Positions 9,634-17,974 are shown, numbered from the stretch's first letter. The stretch is DNA of 64,000 nt from Firmicutes bacterium AM41-11 (GCA_003480165.1 QUIQ01000004.1:62001-126000), one strand, 5' to 3'. Notes: generated from the sequence alone by a model not told the origin. Program-made: numbers and translations.

Positions 9634-10735
9634 AATTGGATAAGCTTACCTTTTTCCGAATGGATTTTGTGGTATAGATTTTAAAGCCTTTGGTTGTGAA
9701 ATCAGCTTTTTTATTTGGTGCTTGGGCTTTATCGAAAATCCAAATTGCTTGCACCTTTTCTTTTTTAGCCAGGGCATAGCCATCTTCAAAGTTTAAAGAG
9801 AATAGAGCAGTGCTTAAACCATCGGCTTTGGTAGAATTCTTGGTAAGTACTGTTACGCTACGACATTGTTTTGCGGGCATCAAAGTATCCGGATCAATGA
9901 TATGAGAATAGCGGGTACCATTTACGGTGTAGTATCTTTGATAGTCACCACTTGTTACAATGGCTTGATTTGTTTGATCGACTTCTATATTTAATAGGGA
10001 ATCGGAACTATCTGGATTTTGTACACCGATGTTCCAATTTGATCCATCGGATTTCTTGCCAATCAATACAACATTTCCTCCCGCATTGATAAAGCCGTTA
10101 TGAAGACCTGCTTTATTGAGTTTTTCTTTGGTCAGCTGGGCTGTATATCCTTTGGCTATGCCACCTAGATCCAACATACATTGTGAATCCGTAAGGGAGA
10201 TGGTATTGCCCTGAATCTGGATTTTATCCATGCCAGTGTGTTGACTGGCTGCATTTAGTTCTTCTTGGCTGGGAAGGTTTCCACTTTTTCCTTTTTCATT
10301 TAAGGTCATGCCTTGTTCACGATAGTCATGCCAAATATTCATAACACTACCGTAACTGATATCAAATTTTGAACATACTTGATTGATCTTTATCGCATCT
10401 TTGATACATTTCATTGTCGTTTGATCAACTTCGATGAGATGATTTGCCGCTTCGTGATTGATCGTATATATATTATTGATCTTCGAATAGGCATGGTATT
10501 GATCAAAGCGTTTGTTGTTTTCTTTGAATGTGTTTTCTACGATTTTTGTGTATTTTGCGAACTCTTCATCCGTACAATCTGCTTGGAAGGTGATAGAGGT
10601 ATCAAAGCCTACATCGGTAAGGGTAATACTCTGGGTGCTGCTTTTGGATCGGGATTGAATAAAACAGACAATAGAGACCATAATTAAAAGGAAACAAAGG
10701 GATAAAATCAGCCAGCTTTTACTATTTTTTTTCAT
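9632..10735 (-). CDS. apbE: FAD:protein FMN transferase (flavinyl transferase)
   Basis: Transfers FMN from FAD to a Thr in target membrane proteins, in particular RnfG and RnfD, outside the cytoplasm. The 367-residue product has an N-terminal membrane anchor (about residues 7-27, no convincing lipobox) followed by an ApbE domain with DLGGIAKGY, NAGGNV and the ...YSHIIDPDT... segment. It is divergent from the rnf operon, whose RnfG carries SGAT, so its substrates are encoded next door. The ATG at 10735 has no Shine-Dalgarno sequence, and a TATAAT sits exactly 6 nt upstream, suggesting a leaderless mRNA; later in-frame ATGs would cut into the anchor. Confidence 0.93.
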   Translation of the reverse strand: MKKNSKSWLILSLCFLLIMVSIVCFIQSRSKSSTQSITLTDVGFDTSITFQADCTDEEFAKYTKIVENTFKENNKRFDQYHAYSKINNIYTINHEAANHLIEVDQTTMKCIKDAIKINQVCSKFDISYGSVMNIWHDYREQGMTLNEKGKSGNLPSQEELNAASQHTGMDKIQIQGNTISLTDSQCMLDLGGIAKGYTAQLTKEKLNKAGLHNGFINAGGNVVLIGKKSDGSNWNIGVQNPDSSDSLLNIEVDQTNQAIVTSGDYQRYYTVNGTRYSHIIDPDTLMPAKQCRSVTVLTKNSTKADGLSTALFSLNFEDGYALAKKEKVQAIWIFDKAQAPNKKADFTTKGFKIYTTKSIRKKVSLSN

Positions 10736-10741
10736 GTGGAC

Positions 10742-10770
10742 ATTATATGCTTTTTGCCTGATTTTGTCGA
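10742..10770 (-). promoter_or_regulatory. apbE promoter, predicted start at the ATG
   Basis: Minus strand TCGACA (10765-10770), 17-bp spacer, TATAAT (10742-10747), then 6 nt to the A of the apbE ATG. The -35 matches 5 of 6 consensus bases. The normal -10 to +1 distance puts transcription start on the start codon. Confidence 0.7.
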
Positions 10771-10781
10771 ATAAGTTCAGC

Positions 10782-10810
10782 TTGAATCTACTTTTAAAAA
10801 GGGTTATGAT
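10782..10810 (+). promoter_or_regulatory. Promoter of the rnf operon
   Basis: TTGAAT (10782-10787), 17-bp spacer, TATGAT (10805-10810), with start near 10817 and a ~29-nt leader. The two divergent -35 boxes of apbE and rnf are 11 bp apart. Confidence 0.8.
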
Positions 10811-10845
10811 GTGTACTGATTAAATGGAAGGAGAGGAATAGATCT

Positions 10846-12138
10846 ATGTCACTATTTTTAGGATCTATGCGACAACATATTCCAGGTCGAAAAGAACTGA
10901 CAGAAAAATCTCAAGTGCTATCTTTAATGCCTAAAGAGAATGTTTACATTCCTTTGATTCATGGTCGAAGCACGGCAGATGATTTTGAAGTTTTCGTTTC
11001 CGAGGGAGATGAGGTCAAAGTTGGAACAAAACTTGCCCAAACTAAAGGAGGTTTATTTGTTCCAATCTATTCAAGTGTTTCTGGAGTTTATCGTGGAACC
11101 GCAAAAAGAATGCACAATTCAATGCGTCCACAAGTACATATGGTAATTGAACCGGATGGAAAACAAGAAACCATTCAGGCATTTGAACCAAAGGATTATA
11201 CTTCTTTAACAGAACAAGAGTGTGTTGATTTTGTCAAAGAAGCAGGAATTATTGGTTTAGGAGGTGCTGGTTTCCCTACTTATGTAAAATATGGAAAACC
11301 AGATGGAGTTCAATGTGTTCTTATCAACGCTGTTGAATGTGAACCATATATTACAGCTGATTATCGAAATGTCATGGATGATGTGGATGATTTGATTACC
11401 GGTTGTCTTATTATGAAAAAGATGGCTAAAGTTGATACGGTTTATATATGTATCAAAGAATCCCATCCTGATTTGATTGAAAAAGTAAAAGCTGCTTGTA
11501 AAGACGGTGTGCAAGTACGTCCTGTACCAGATGTATATCCAATGGGATGGGAACGTGTTCTTGTACGTGAAATCTTACATAAAGAATATGGTATGTTACC
11601 AGCTGAAGCCGGTGCTATTGTAGACAATGCGACAACAGCTATTGCCATGGCTCGTGCCTTTAGATTGGGAGAACCAATTGTACGTAAGACGATTACCGTA
11701 AGTGGTGATGGTGTAAAAAATCCAATGAACGTATCCGTTCCTGTAGGTATGCCAGTTAATGAAATTATTGAAGCATGTGGTGGATATACATGCGATAGTG
11801 TTCGTTTGATTGCTGGTGGACCTATGATGGGTAAAACGATTTTAAATGATCAATTTGTGATTGACCGTGCCATGAACGCTTTGACGATTTTAAAGCATGT
11901 TGAAGACGATGCCATTGAATGTTTACGTTGTGGACGTTGTTCCGATCATTGTCCATCTGGCTTACAACCAGTTCGTATTGCGGCTGCCGTAAAAGCCAAT
12001 GATGTCGATGAAATGATTAAACGTGGGGCATCTAGTTGTATTGAATGTGGTTTATGTACATATGTTTGTCCAAGTCATATCAATGTTACGGAAAATGTAC
12101 GTAAGGCAAAACGTGTAATTGCCTTGAAGAAGAAATAG
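10846..12138 (+). CDS. rnfC: Rnf complex subunit RnfC
   Basis: Peripheral NADH/FMN-binding subunit of the ferredoxin:NAD+ oxidoreductase that couples electron transfer to Na+ or H+ export. The 430-residue protein carries an N-terminal barrel-sandwich-like domain, the nucleotide-binding segment GLGGAGFPTYVKY, and near the C-terminus two [4Fe-4S] motifs, CLRCGRCSDHCPSG and CIECGLCTYVCPSH. First gene of rnfCDGEA-x-B, the order known from clostridial and Acetobacterium clusters. An AAGGAGAGG ribosome site is present upstream of the ATG. Confidence 0.95.
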   Translation: MSLFLGSMRQHIPGRKELTEKSQVLSLMPKENVYIPLIHGRSTADDFEVFVSEGDEVKVGTKLAQTKGGLFVPIYSSVSGVYRGTAKRMHNSMRPQVHMVIEPDGKQETIQAFEPKDYTSLTEQECVDFVKEAGIIGLGGAGFPTYVKYGKPDGVQCVLINAVECEPYITADYRNVMDDVDDLITGCLIMKKMAKVDTVYICIKESHPDLIEKVKAACKDGVQVRPVPDVYPMGWERVLVREILHKEYGMLPAEAGAIVDNATTAIAMARAFRLGEPIVRKTITVSGDGVKNPMNVSVPVGMPVNEIIEACGGYTCDSVRLIAGGPMMGKTILNDQFVIDRAMNALTILKHVEDDAIECLRCGRCSDHCPSGLQPVRIAAAVKANDVDEMIKRGASSCIECGLCTYVCPSHINVTENVRKAKRVIALKKK

Positions 12139-12149
12139 GGAGGATGAAT

Positions 12150-13301
12150 ATGAAGTTTAGTTTTCATGTGAGCCCAAGCTTAAAAGGTAATTTAACAACC
12201 AAAGAGATCATGAAAGAATTGACTCTTGGCTTATTGCTAGTATTTGTCTTGGCGGTTTTCTATTATGCAAGTGCATATGGATCTCGTTATGCACTTCAAG
12301 CGATTCTTTTATTAGTTTGTTCATTAGTCACAACTCTTGTTTGTGAATTCTTATTTGCGAAAATTCGTAAAAGAGATCCTAAAAAAGAAATTCAAAATTC
12401 ATTTGGATGGGTAACAGCTATTATCTTGACGTTAATGGTTCCTATTTCAACACGTCCATATGCTTTGATTATTTCTACAGCTTTCGCAATTATCTTCGGT
12501 AAGATGTTATTTGGTGGTTTTGGCCATAATATCTTTAACCCTGCAGCTGTTGGTCGTGCCGTTATCTTTGCGACATTTACTGGTGCTTCTACAAATTTAG
12601 TAACAAGTGCTACACCAACTGCTTTAATTGCCAATTCTTATGGATGGGTTCCTGCCAATGCTGATGCTTTGGATGGCTTCCTTTCTCAAGTAGGTGGATG
12701 GTCTAGCTTATTTTTAGGAACATATCCTGGAGCTTTAGGCGAAACCTTTACAATTGCGATTGTCTTAATTGGTATTTTCTTAATTGTTCGTAAGATTATT
12801 GACTGGCGTGTTCCAGTTGTATATTTAGGTACGATCTTTGTGATGACGGCAATTGTTGCCATTATTACCGGTGTTGGATCTTACCATGGTATTCCAGGCT
12901 TTATTTGGTATCCTGTACTTCATCTTATTTTAGGTGGTGTTGTTTTTGGAGCCTTCTTTATGTTGACCGATCCTGTTACAAGTCCTACAAGTGCAGCTGG
13001 TCGTACGATCTTTGCCTTGGGTGCTGGAATCTTAACAGTATTGATTCGTTTAACAGGTAACTTACCTGAAGGTTGTTTATATTCTATCTTATTGATGAAT
13101 ATGATGACGCCATTAATTGAATCTTTATTAGATGGAAAACAATTAGATATCTTAAAGAAAGCAAAACATGGTTTCATCTACTTAGCTTTAGTTGGCTTAG
13201 CTATTACGATTTTTGCCGCTTGCTCTGTACATCCTGTTTCAAATCCAAAGGGTGAAAAAGAAGCAAAAGTTGTTGAAAATGTGGAGGTGAATGTTCTATG
13301 A
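12150..13301 (+). CDS. rnfD: Rnf complex subunit RnfD (flavinylated membrane protein)
   Basis: Integral membrane subunit with about ten helices, thought to carry covalent FMN and form part of the ion path. The 383-residue product has the conserved FGGFGHNIFNPAAVGRA segment and TSATPT around residues 152-157, matching the position of the flavinylated Thr of the NqrB/RnfD family (Thr155 in this numbering). The start is placed at 12150 because GGGAGG (12138-12143) is 6 nt from that ATG, while the ATG at 12144 directly abuts it. Overlaps rnfG by 4 nt. Confidence 0.93.
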   Translation: MKFSFHVSPSLKGNLTTKEIMKELTLGLLLVFVLAVFYYASAYGSRYALQAILLLVCSLVTTLVCEFLFAKIRKRDPKKEIQNSFGWVTAIILTLMVPISTRPYALIISTAFAIIFGKMLFGGFGHNIFNPAAVGRAVIFATFTGASTNLVTSATPTALIANSYGWVPANADALDGFLSQVGGWSSLFLGTYPGALGETFTIAIVLIGIFLIVRKIIDWRVPVVYLGTIFVMTAIVAIITGVGSYHGIPGFIWYPVLHLILGGVVFGAFFMLTDPVTSPTSAAGRTIFALGAGILTVLIRLTGNLPEGCLYSILLMNMMTPLIESLLDGKQLDILKKAKHGFIYLALVGLAITIFAACSVHPVSNPKGEKEAKVVENVEVNVL

Positions 13302-13813
13302 ACAAGATCTTACATTTAACGATTTTCTTAGCAATTATTTCTGCAATTGCTGGTGGAGCATTGGCTTTTGCCAATAACTTGACAGCTCCTGTTATTGCGG
13401 AAAACGAATTGAAACAAGAACAAGAATCTTTGCAAAAAATGTATAAGTCAGCAGCTTTAGACGATTTTAAACAAGTGAAGTTTACGGAAGATTCTAAAAC
13501 TGTGCAAAAGGTTTATTCTTATAAAGACTTTTATATCTTTAATATGTCTGTATCTGGATATAAGGATGGAACAACTTTCTTAGTATCTATTAATAAAGAT
13601 ACAGGTGTTGTTGATAAGTATTTAGCTTTATCTAATGGAGATACAAAAGGTTTAGGTTCAAAAGTTATGGATAGTCCTTTCCGTAAGAGCATTGAAGGAA
13701 AGAAAGCTTCTGATCATTTAGATACGATTTCCGGAGCAACCATTTCTTCGAGTGCTGTAACGGCAGGTATTAATGAAGCTGCTGGTTACGTAGATGAGTT
13801 GAAAGGAGAATAG
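13298..13813 (+). CDS. rnfG: Rnf complex subunit RnfG (FMN-binding)
   Basis: Membrane-anchored subunit with one N-terminal helix (about residues 5-27) and an external FMN-binding domain. The flavinylation motif SGAT is at residues 145-148, with Thr148 the expected FMN-phosphoester site for ApbE. Length of 171 residues is a little short for the family (commonly 180-210). ATG overlaps the rnfD stop (ATGA), and rnfE follows after 2 bp. Confidence 0.94.
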   Translation: MNKILHLTIFLAIISAIAGGALAFANNLTAPVIAENELKQEQESLQKMYKSAALDDFKQVKFTEDSKTVQKVYSYKDFYIFNMSVSGYKDGTTFLVSINKDTGVVDKYLALSNGDTKGLGSKVMDSPFRKSIEGKKASDHLDTISGATISSSAVTAGINEAAGYVDELKGE

Positions 13814-13815
13814 AT

Positions 13816-14475
13816 ATGTCAAAATTTCAAAGTTTTAAAAATGGATTATTGAAAGAAAATCCAGTATTCTCTTTATTCTTAGGTATTTGTTCGACTTTAG
13901 CAATCACTACAACAGTAGATAATGCGATTGGTATGGGTATTGCGGTAATTGTTGTCTTGATTATGTCAAACGTAATTATTTCTTTATTACGTAATATCAT
14001 TCCAGATGAAGTACATATTCCGGTATATATCGTTATTATTGCGACATTGGTTAAAATTGTTCAAATGTTGATTGCAGCCTATGCGCCTGCATTAAATACC
14101 AGTCTTGGTGTATTTATTCCATTGATCGTTGTTAACTGTATTATCTTAGGTCGTGCCGAAGCTTATGCGTGCAACCATAATCCTATGGATGCTGCATTAG
14201 ATGGTTTAGGTATGGGTTGTGGATATACATTAGCTGTATTATCTATGAGTTTTATTCGTGAAGTAATCTCTACGGGAGGCTTTAAAGTTTCTAACCCATT
14301 TAATACAAGCCAGGTTTTCTTGAATGTACATATTATCCCAAGTAATTTTACTATCAGCATGTTCTCTTCAGCTGTAGGTGCTTTCTTAACTTTCGCTATG
14401 TTGGCAGCCTTTGTTGGATGGTATAAAGATCGTGCTGCGAAAAAAGAAGCAGAAGCTGCTAAGGAGGGAAAATAG
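13816..14475 (+). CDS. rnfE: Rnf complex subunit RnfE
   Basis: Integral membrane subunit of the RnfA/RnfE (NqrD/NqrE) family. The two proteins form inverted-topology partners holding an Fe-S cluster and the ion channel. The 219-residue product has about six hydrophobic segments, the NPVFSLFLGICS N-terminus, and PLIVVNCIILGRAEAYA in the middle, with the conserved Cys residues of the family. The C-terminus is charged (lysine/glutamate/alanine-rich). Spaced 2 bp from rnfG and 3 bp from rnfA. Confidence 0.94.
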   Translation: MSKFQSFKNGLLKENPVFSLFLGICSTLAITTTVDNAIGMGIAVIVVLIMSNVIISLLRNIIPDEVHIPVYIVIIATLVKIVQMLIAAYAPALNTSLGVFIPLIVVNCIILGRAEAYACNHNPMDAALDGLGMGCGYTLAVLSMSFIREVISTGGFKVSNPFNTSQVFLNVHIIPSNFTISMFSSAVGAFLTFAMLAAFVGWYKDRAAKKEAEAAKEGK

Positions 14476-14478
14476 TTT

Positions 14479-15054
14479 ATGTCTGAATTATTTGGCTTAT
14501 TATTTACCAGCTTAATTGTTAATAACGTTATCTTAACCCAGTTCTTAGGTATGTGCCCATTCATGGGTGTTTCGAAAAAACGTACTAGTGCATTAGGTAT
14601 GGGTGTTGCCGTTGTCTTTGTTATCGTTGCCGCATCTATTATTACATTTGGTTTATATTATCTTGTCCTTGTTCCTTTGAAATTGGAATTTATGGATTTG
14701 ATTACCTTTATTCTAGTTATCGCGTCTTTGGTACAATTAACGGAAATGTTTATTAAAAAGACAAGTCCTGCTCTATATAAGAGTTTAGGTGTTTATCTTC
14801 CTTTGATTACTACAAACTGCGTTGTATTAAATGTATGTTTAGTAAATATTCAAAATGGATATGATTTTGCGCACATGATTATGTATTCTGTTGGTACACC
14901 AATGGGATTTGCCCTTGTTCTTTATATTTTCTCTACAATTCGTGAACGTTTGGAATTAAGCGATGTTCCAGAATTCTTTAAGGGAAATCCAATTGCCTTG
15001 GTTGTAGCAGCTATTATGTCTATGGCCTTTACTGCCTTTGCGGGAGTTATTTAA
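14479..15054 (+). CDS. rnfA: Rnf complex subunit RnfA
   Basis: Integral membrane subunit paired with RnfE. The 191-residue length is standard. It shows the family N-terminus NNVILTQFLGMCPFMGVSKK and PLITTNCVVLNVCLVN in the middle, both with conserved Cys, and six hydrophobic segments. AAGGAGGGAAAATAGTTT provides the ribosome site. Its stop overlaps the start of a 58-codon Cys-rich gene (TAATG), so the operon does not go straight to rnfB as it usually does. Confidence 0.94.
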   Translation: MSELFGLLFTSLIVNNVILTQFLGMCPFMGVSKKRTSALGMGVAVVFVIVAASIITFGLYYLVLVPLKLEFMDLITFILVIASLVQLTEMFIKKTSPALYKSLGVYLPLITTNCVVLNVCLVNIQNGYDFAHMIMYSVGTPMGFALVLYIFSTIRERLELSDVPEFFKGNPIALVVAAIMSMAFTAFAGVI

Positions 15055-15230
15055 TGTTTCGAATTCTTGCAGCTATACTGTTTGTTGGCGCATTGATTGG
15101 CATTTATATTTGGGCTTATTTAAATAACAAAAAAACCCCTGTTCCAAAAGGGTGTGAAAATTTAAAAACAGACTGTGATGGATGTAAACTGGTTTCTTGC
15201 TCTTTACATCCAGATCACGATAAAAAGTAG
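15054..15230 (+). CDS. Small Cys-rich single-pass membrane protein inside the rnf operon
   Basis: A 58-residue product that I do not recognise. It has one hydrophobic helix at about residues 4-22, a short basic linker, and a C-terminal tail with four cysteines (Cys34, Cys41, Cys44, Cys49) and two histidines (52, 55). The ATG overlaps the rnfA stop (TAATG) and is preceded by GGGAG with 7-nt spacing (15042-15046). rnfB starts 10 bp after its stop. The helix-then-cysteines layout resembles the beginning of RnfB itself, so an Fe-S or thiol role in the Rnf complex is possible, but that is inference. The spacing is not a textbook [4Fe-4S] motif. Confidence 0.8.
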   Translation: MFRILAAILFVGALIGIYIWAYLNNKKTPVPKGCENLKTDCDGCKLVSCSLHPDHDKK

Positions 15231-15240
15231 GAGGAATACA

Positions 15241-15546
15241 ATGATTGCAGCAATCGTAATGATGCTTGTTCTTGGTGGTCTTCTTGGTTTGGGATTAGGA
15301 ATTGCTGATTCTAAATTAAAGGTTGAAGTGGATGAACGAGTTGAACATGTAACGGGCATGCTTCCTGGTTATAACTGTGGAGGTTGTGGTTACCCTGGTT
15401 GTTCTGGATTTGCAGAAGGCATGGTTTCTGGAGAAACAAATCAATTCTTATGTAAACCAACAAAACCAGATCAAAAAGCTAAAATTATCCAATATTTAAA
15501 AGAAACCCCAGGTCCTGATGGTAGTACCATCGATATTAAAGGGTAA
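15241..15546 (+). CDS. rnfB: Truncated RnfB: membrane and first Fe-S segment only
   Basis: RnfB normally takes electrons from soluble ferredoxin through C-terminal ferredoxin-type domains. Here the product is 101 residues: a hydrophobic N-terminus (1-21) and the RnfB-type motif CGGCGYPGC...C (Cys46, 49, 54, 71), then a polar tail. The ferredoxin domains of usual RnfB (roughly 180 residues or more) are absent. The stop is followed at once by a strong terminator, and I see no cysteine-motif sequence in another frame, so this is a short gene and not a frameshift. Start ATG at 15241 has AGGAGGAATACA upstream; an in-frame ATG at 15175 would overlap the small Cys-rich gene. Confidence 0.88.
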   Translation: MIAAIVMMLVLGGLLGLGLGIADSKLKVEVDERVEHVTGMLPGYNCGGCGYPGCSGFAEGMVSGETNQFLCKPTKPDQKAKIIQYLKETPGPDGSTIDIKG

Positions 15547-15548
15547 TG

Positions 15549-15576
15549 AAAAAGTCGGCTGTTAAGCCGGCTTTTT
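15549..15576. terminator. Bidirectional terminator between rnfB and rqcH
   Basis: A 12-bp inverted repeat (AAAAAGTCGGCT/AGCCGGCTTTTT, one G-T pair) with a GTTA loop. The terminal A/T runs give a U-tract in both directions. It ends the rnf operon and overlaps the rqcH stop codon on the other strand. Confidence 0.92.
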
Positions 15577-17202
15577 ATATGTTTGGAGAATTTCTTGTAC
15601 TTGTTCTTGGTTTGGATCAATATAAATTGTTTTATATTTTTTCATTGTCACAAAGCCAATTTTGGAACCAGGTACTTTTTTTAACTGGTTGATGGGACAA
15701 TAGTCTACAGGAACACTACTTGATAGTTGACCTTTGGAATAATAGGCAGCAAGTAAGGCACACATTCGAATCAGTTCTTCATTTACTTCCTCACATTTTA
15801 GTAAAACATGAGAACCATGATAGTCTTTGACGTGAAACCATAAATCTTCTTTGCGTGCGAGTTTATGGGTGATGTAGTTGTTTTGAATATTATTCTTACC
15901 TACATAAATATCTGCCTCATTAACTTTTAGATGAATGAGGTTTGGTACATTTTTCTTTTTAACTTTGCGCTTCGTATTCTTTTGGAAGAGCACACGATTA
16001 TTTACGAGTTCTTCTCGGATTTCTAAAGCGTCTTCAATAGATGCATATTTTAATTGGTCACTTAACTGGGTATAGTATTCAATTTCATCTTTACATATTT
16101 GTATTTGTTCTTCCAAGATACTCTGAGAGCGTTTTAGTTTATGATATTTCTGGTAATACTTGTTGGCATTGCCTTTGATATCTAGTCGCATATCAATCGG
16201 AATTGTGACTTCTTCACCTGTTTCAAAAGATGTAAGTACAATATTTGGCTGTTTCTTGATTTGACTCATATACGCAAACAATAAGTCACCATATTCTTGA
16301 TACTTTTTATAATCTTTTGATTTATCTAAGGTTTGCAGCAACTTAGGTAATTTTTTCTTTTCGCGTTTTAATTCTTTTTCTACGGTTCGATATACATCAC
16401 CACATTGTTCCTTGATGCGAATTTTATGTTCCTTTTCTGTATAGAGGGCATTTAGTCCTTCCATAAGCGGATACACTTTGGCTTGTTTATGTAAATGGGT
16501 TAATTCAATACAATGATAGTCTGTATCATAGACATATAAGGTTTGACTATGAATGACTTCTTGGATTAGATCGGCATATTTTTCTCCTTGGTGAATTCGA
16601 TAAGCAAACTCGGTAGATAAAATAGGAGAAAAACCATAGACCTGGGAAACTAAACTTTGGTCAAAATCGAGATTTTTCGCCTGGGTGGGAATTTGTTTCT
16701 GGCCTTGTTCAGGATATTTATAGACGGCACCAGGGTGTATAAATCGTTTGGAGTTTTCATATACAGGAATACGCTTTAATGCATCAATGATGACTTCTTT
16801 CTCATTCACTAAAATCATATTTGCGTATTTTCCCATTAATTCTACATATAAGTTAAATCCAACGTAATCTCCCAGTTCATTTCTTGTTGCCAGATGAAAA
16901 CATAAGATGCGGTCATAGTTCATTTGTTCGATTGATTCAATGATACAATTCGCACATTGTTTACGTAAGACCATAACAAAATTGCTAGGATTTGCCTGGG
17001 TTGTTTCGCGTTGGTTTGTTAGGTATAAACGATTTGTGTTTGAGTGTACATTAATCAATAACTTTTGATTTCCATGATTTCGAGTATGGAGTTGAAAGAG
17101 GATTTCTTCGTCACTAATATTTTGAAATTTATTGATTTTACATGGGCAAAGCTCATTTAATTGTTTTGTGATTGTCACAAGTAAAAGTCCATCCATTGCC
17201 AT
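15562..17202 (-). CDS. rqcH: Ribosome quality control protein RqcH (NFACT/FbpA family)
   Basis: Binds stalled 50S-peptidyl-tRNA complexes and recruits tRNA-Ala to add C-terminal alanine tails that mark nascent chains for proteolysis. The family was first described as fibronectin-binding. The 546 residues show the NFACT-N domain at the N-terminus, a helical coiled-coil middle rich in Lys/Glu, and the NFACT-R domain with KNNIQNNYITHKLARKEDLWFH and GSHVLLK. GGAGGAAAAAAT precedes ATG 17202. A single-gene unit divergent from gmk; an extended -10 (TGTTACAAT on the minus strand) lies near 17227-17235. Confidence 0.9.
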   Translation of the reverse strand: MAMDGLLLVTITKQLNELCPCKINKFQNISDEEILFQLHTRNHGNQKLLINVHSNTNRLYLTNQRETTQANPSNFVMVLRKQCANCIIESIEQMNYDRILCFHLATRNELGDYVGFNLYVELMGKYANMILVNEKEVIIDALKRIPVYENSKRFIHPGAVYKYPEQGQKQIPTQAKNLDFDQSLVSQVYGFSPILSTEFAYRIHQGEKYADLIQEVIHSQTLYVYDTDYHCIELTHLHKQAKVYPLMEGLNALYTEKEHKIRIKEQCGDVYRTVEKELKREKKKLPKLLQTLDKSKDYKKYQEYGDLLFAYMSQIKKQPNIVLTSFETGEEVTIPIDMRLDIKGNANKYYQKYHKLKRSQSILEEQIQICKDEIEYYTQLSDQLKYASIEDALEIREELVNNRVLFQKNTKRKVKKKNVPNLIHLKVNEADIYVGKNNIQNNYITHKLARKEDLWFHVKDYHGSHVLLKCEEVNEELIRMCALLAAYYSKGQLSSSVPVDYCPINQLKKVPGSKIGFVTMKKYKTIYIDPNQEQVQEILQTYKKPA

Positions 17203-17247
17203 ATTTTTTCCTCCAATCTTTCGTATTGTAACATATTGATAAATTCT

Positions 17248-17276
17248 TTGACACTCTTATCTTTCGAGGATACAAT
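17248..17276 (+). promoter_or_regulatory. Promoter of gmk
   Basis: TTGACA (17248-17253, perfect), 17-bp spacer, TACAAT (17271-17276). Start predicted near 17283, giving a ~20-nt leader. Confidence 0.85.
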
Positions 17277-17303
17277 GGGGTATATAAAAAAGGGAGATTG
17301 TGC

Positions 17304-17882
17304 ATGAAACGTGGATTATTAATCATTTTAAGTGGTCCGAGTGGTGTAGGAAAAGGGACAATTCGTAAGTTTTTTGAAAAGAGTACCAAATTAAATTTAG
17401 CTTATTCTACATCTATGACAACAAGAAAACCACGTGTGGGTGAAGTTGATGGTGTCGATTACTTTTTTACAACACGCGATAAGTTTGAACAGGCTATTAA
17501 GAATGGCGACTTGTTGGAATATGCGGAGTTTGTCGGTAACTATTATGGCACACCACTGAAAGAAGTGAACCGTTTACGTGATGAAGGGAAAAATGTTTTA
17601 TTGGAAATTGAAGTACAAGGGGCTATACAAGTTCAGAAACGTTGTCCAGATGCCTTGAGTATTTTTATCATTCCACCTTCCATGGATGAATTAGAACGAC
17701 GTATTCGTGGTCGTCGTAGTGAACCAGAAGAAATCATTCAACAGCGTTTAGCTAAAGCCAACCATGAAATGAAAATGATCAAAGAATATAAGTATATTGT
17801 TTGTAATGATGATCCAAAACTTGCAGCAGAACTCATTGAGACGATTATTCTTCGTCACATTGAATTAGAGGAAAATAAATAA
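17304..17882 (+). CDS. gmk: Guanylate kinase
   Basis: Phosphorylates GMP/dGMP to GDP/dGDP with ATP. The 192-residue product has the P-loop GPSGVGKGT (11-19), the GMP-binding segment STSMTTRKPRVGEVDGVDYFF and the lid RIRGRRSEPEE. The ATG at 17304 has GGGAG at 7-8 nt; an in-frame TTG six bases earlier is less likely. Guanylate kinase upstream of the rimP-nusA operon, with divergent rqcH, is a plausible housekeeping block. A hairpin separates it from rimP. Confidence 0.96.
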   Translation: MKRGLLIILSGPSGVGKGTIRKFFEKSTKLNLAYSTSMTTRKPRVGEVDGVDYFFTTRDKFEQAIKNGDLLEYAEFVGNYYGTPLKEVNRLRDEGKNVLLEIEVQGAIQVQKRCPDALSIFIIPPSMDELERRIRGRRSEPEEIIQQRLAKANHEMKMIKEYKYIVCNDDPKLAAELIETIILRHIELEENK

Positions 17883-17884
17883 AT

Positions 17885-17913
17885 TTGCAAGTTCGTAGGT
17901 TTTGTGGTATTAA
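17885..17913 (+). promoter_or_regulatory. Possible promoter of the rimP-nusA-infB operon
   Basis: TTGCAA (17885-17890), 17-bp spacer, TATTAA (17908-17913), directly after the gmk stop. If used, the 17931-17960 hairpin would lie inside the 5' leader of rimP. Neither hexamer is perfect. Confidence 0.45.
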
Positions 17914-17930
17914 ATATATGTATAGTTAGT

Positions 17931-17960
17931 AAGGAGTGGGTCATCCCACTCCTTAATTTT
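17931..17960 (+). terminator. Hairpin between gmk and rimP
   Basis: A perfect 10-bp stem (AAGGAGTGGG/CCCACTCCTT) with a TCAT loop, then AATTTT. It could terminate gmk transcripts or, if the 17885-17913 promoter is used, act as a leader attenuator. The 5' arm also contains an AAGGAG, so it could mask a ribosome-binding-like sequence, though the rimP site (GGAAGGAG) lies just downstream. Confidence 0.65.
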
Positions 17961-17974
17961 GGAAGGAGAAATGT

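Noticed and set aside
15175..15240. N-terminal extension of RnfB from ATG 15175
   Set aside because: Would overlap the small Cys-rich gene; ATG 15241 has AGGAGGAATACA at ideal spacing.
15547..15576. RnfB as a frameshifted full-length gene
   Set aside because: A 12-bp terminator and then the convergent rqcH follow at once, with no room for ferredoxin motifs.
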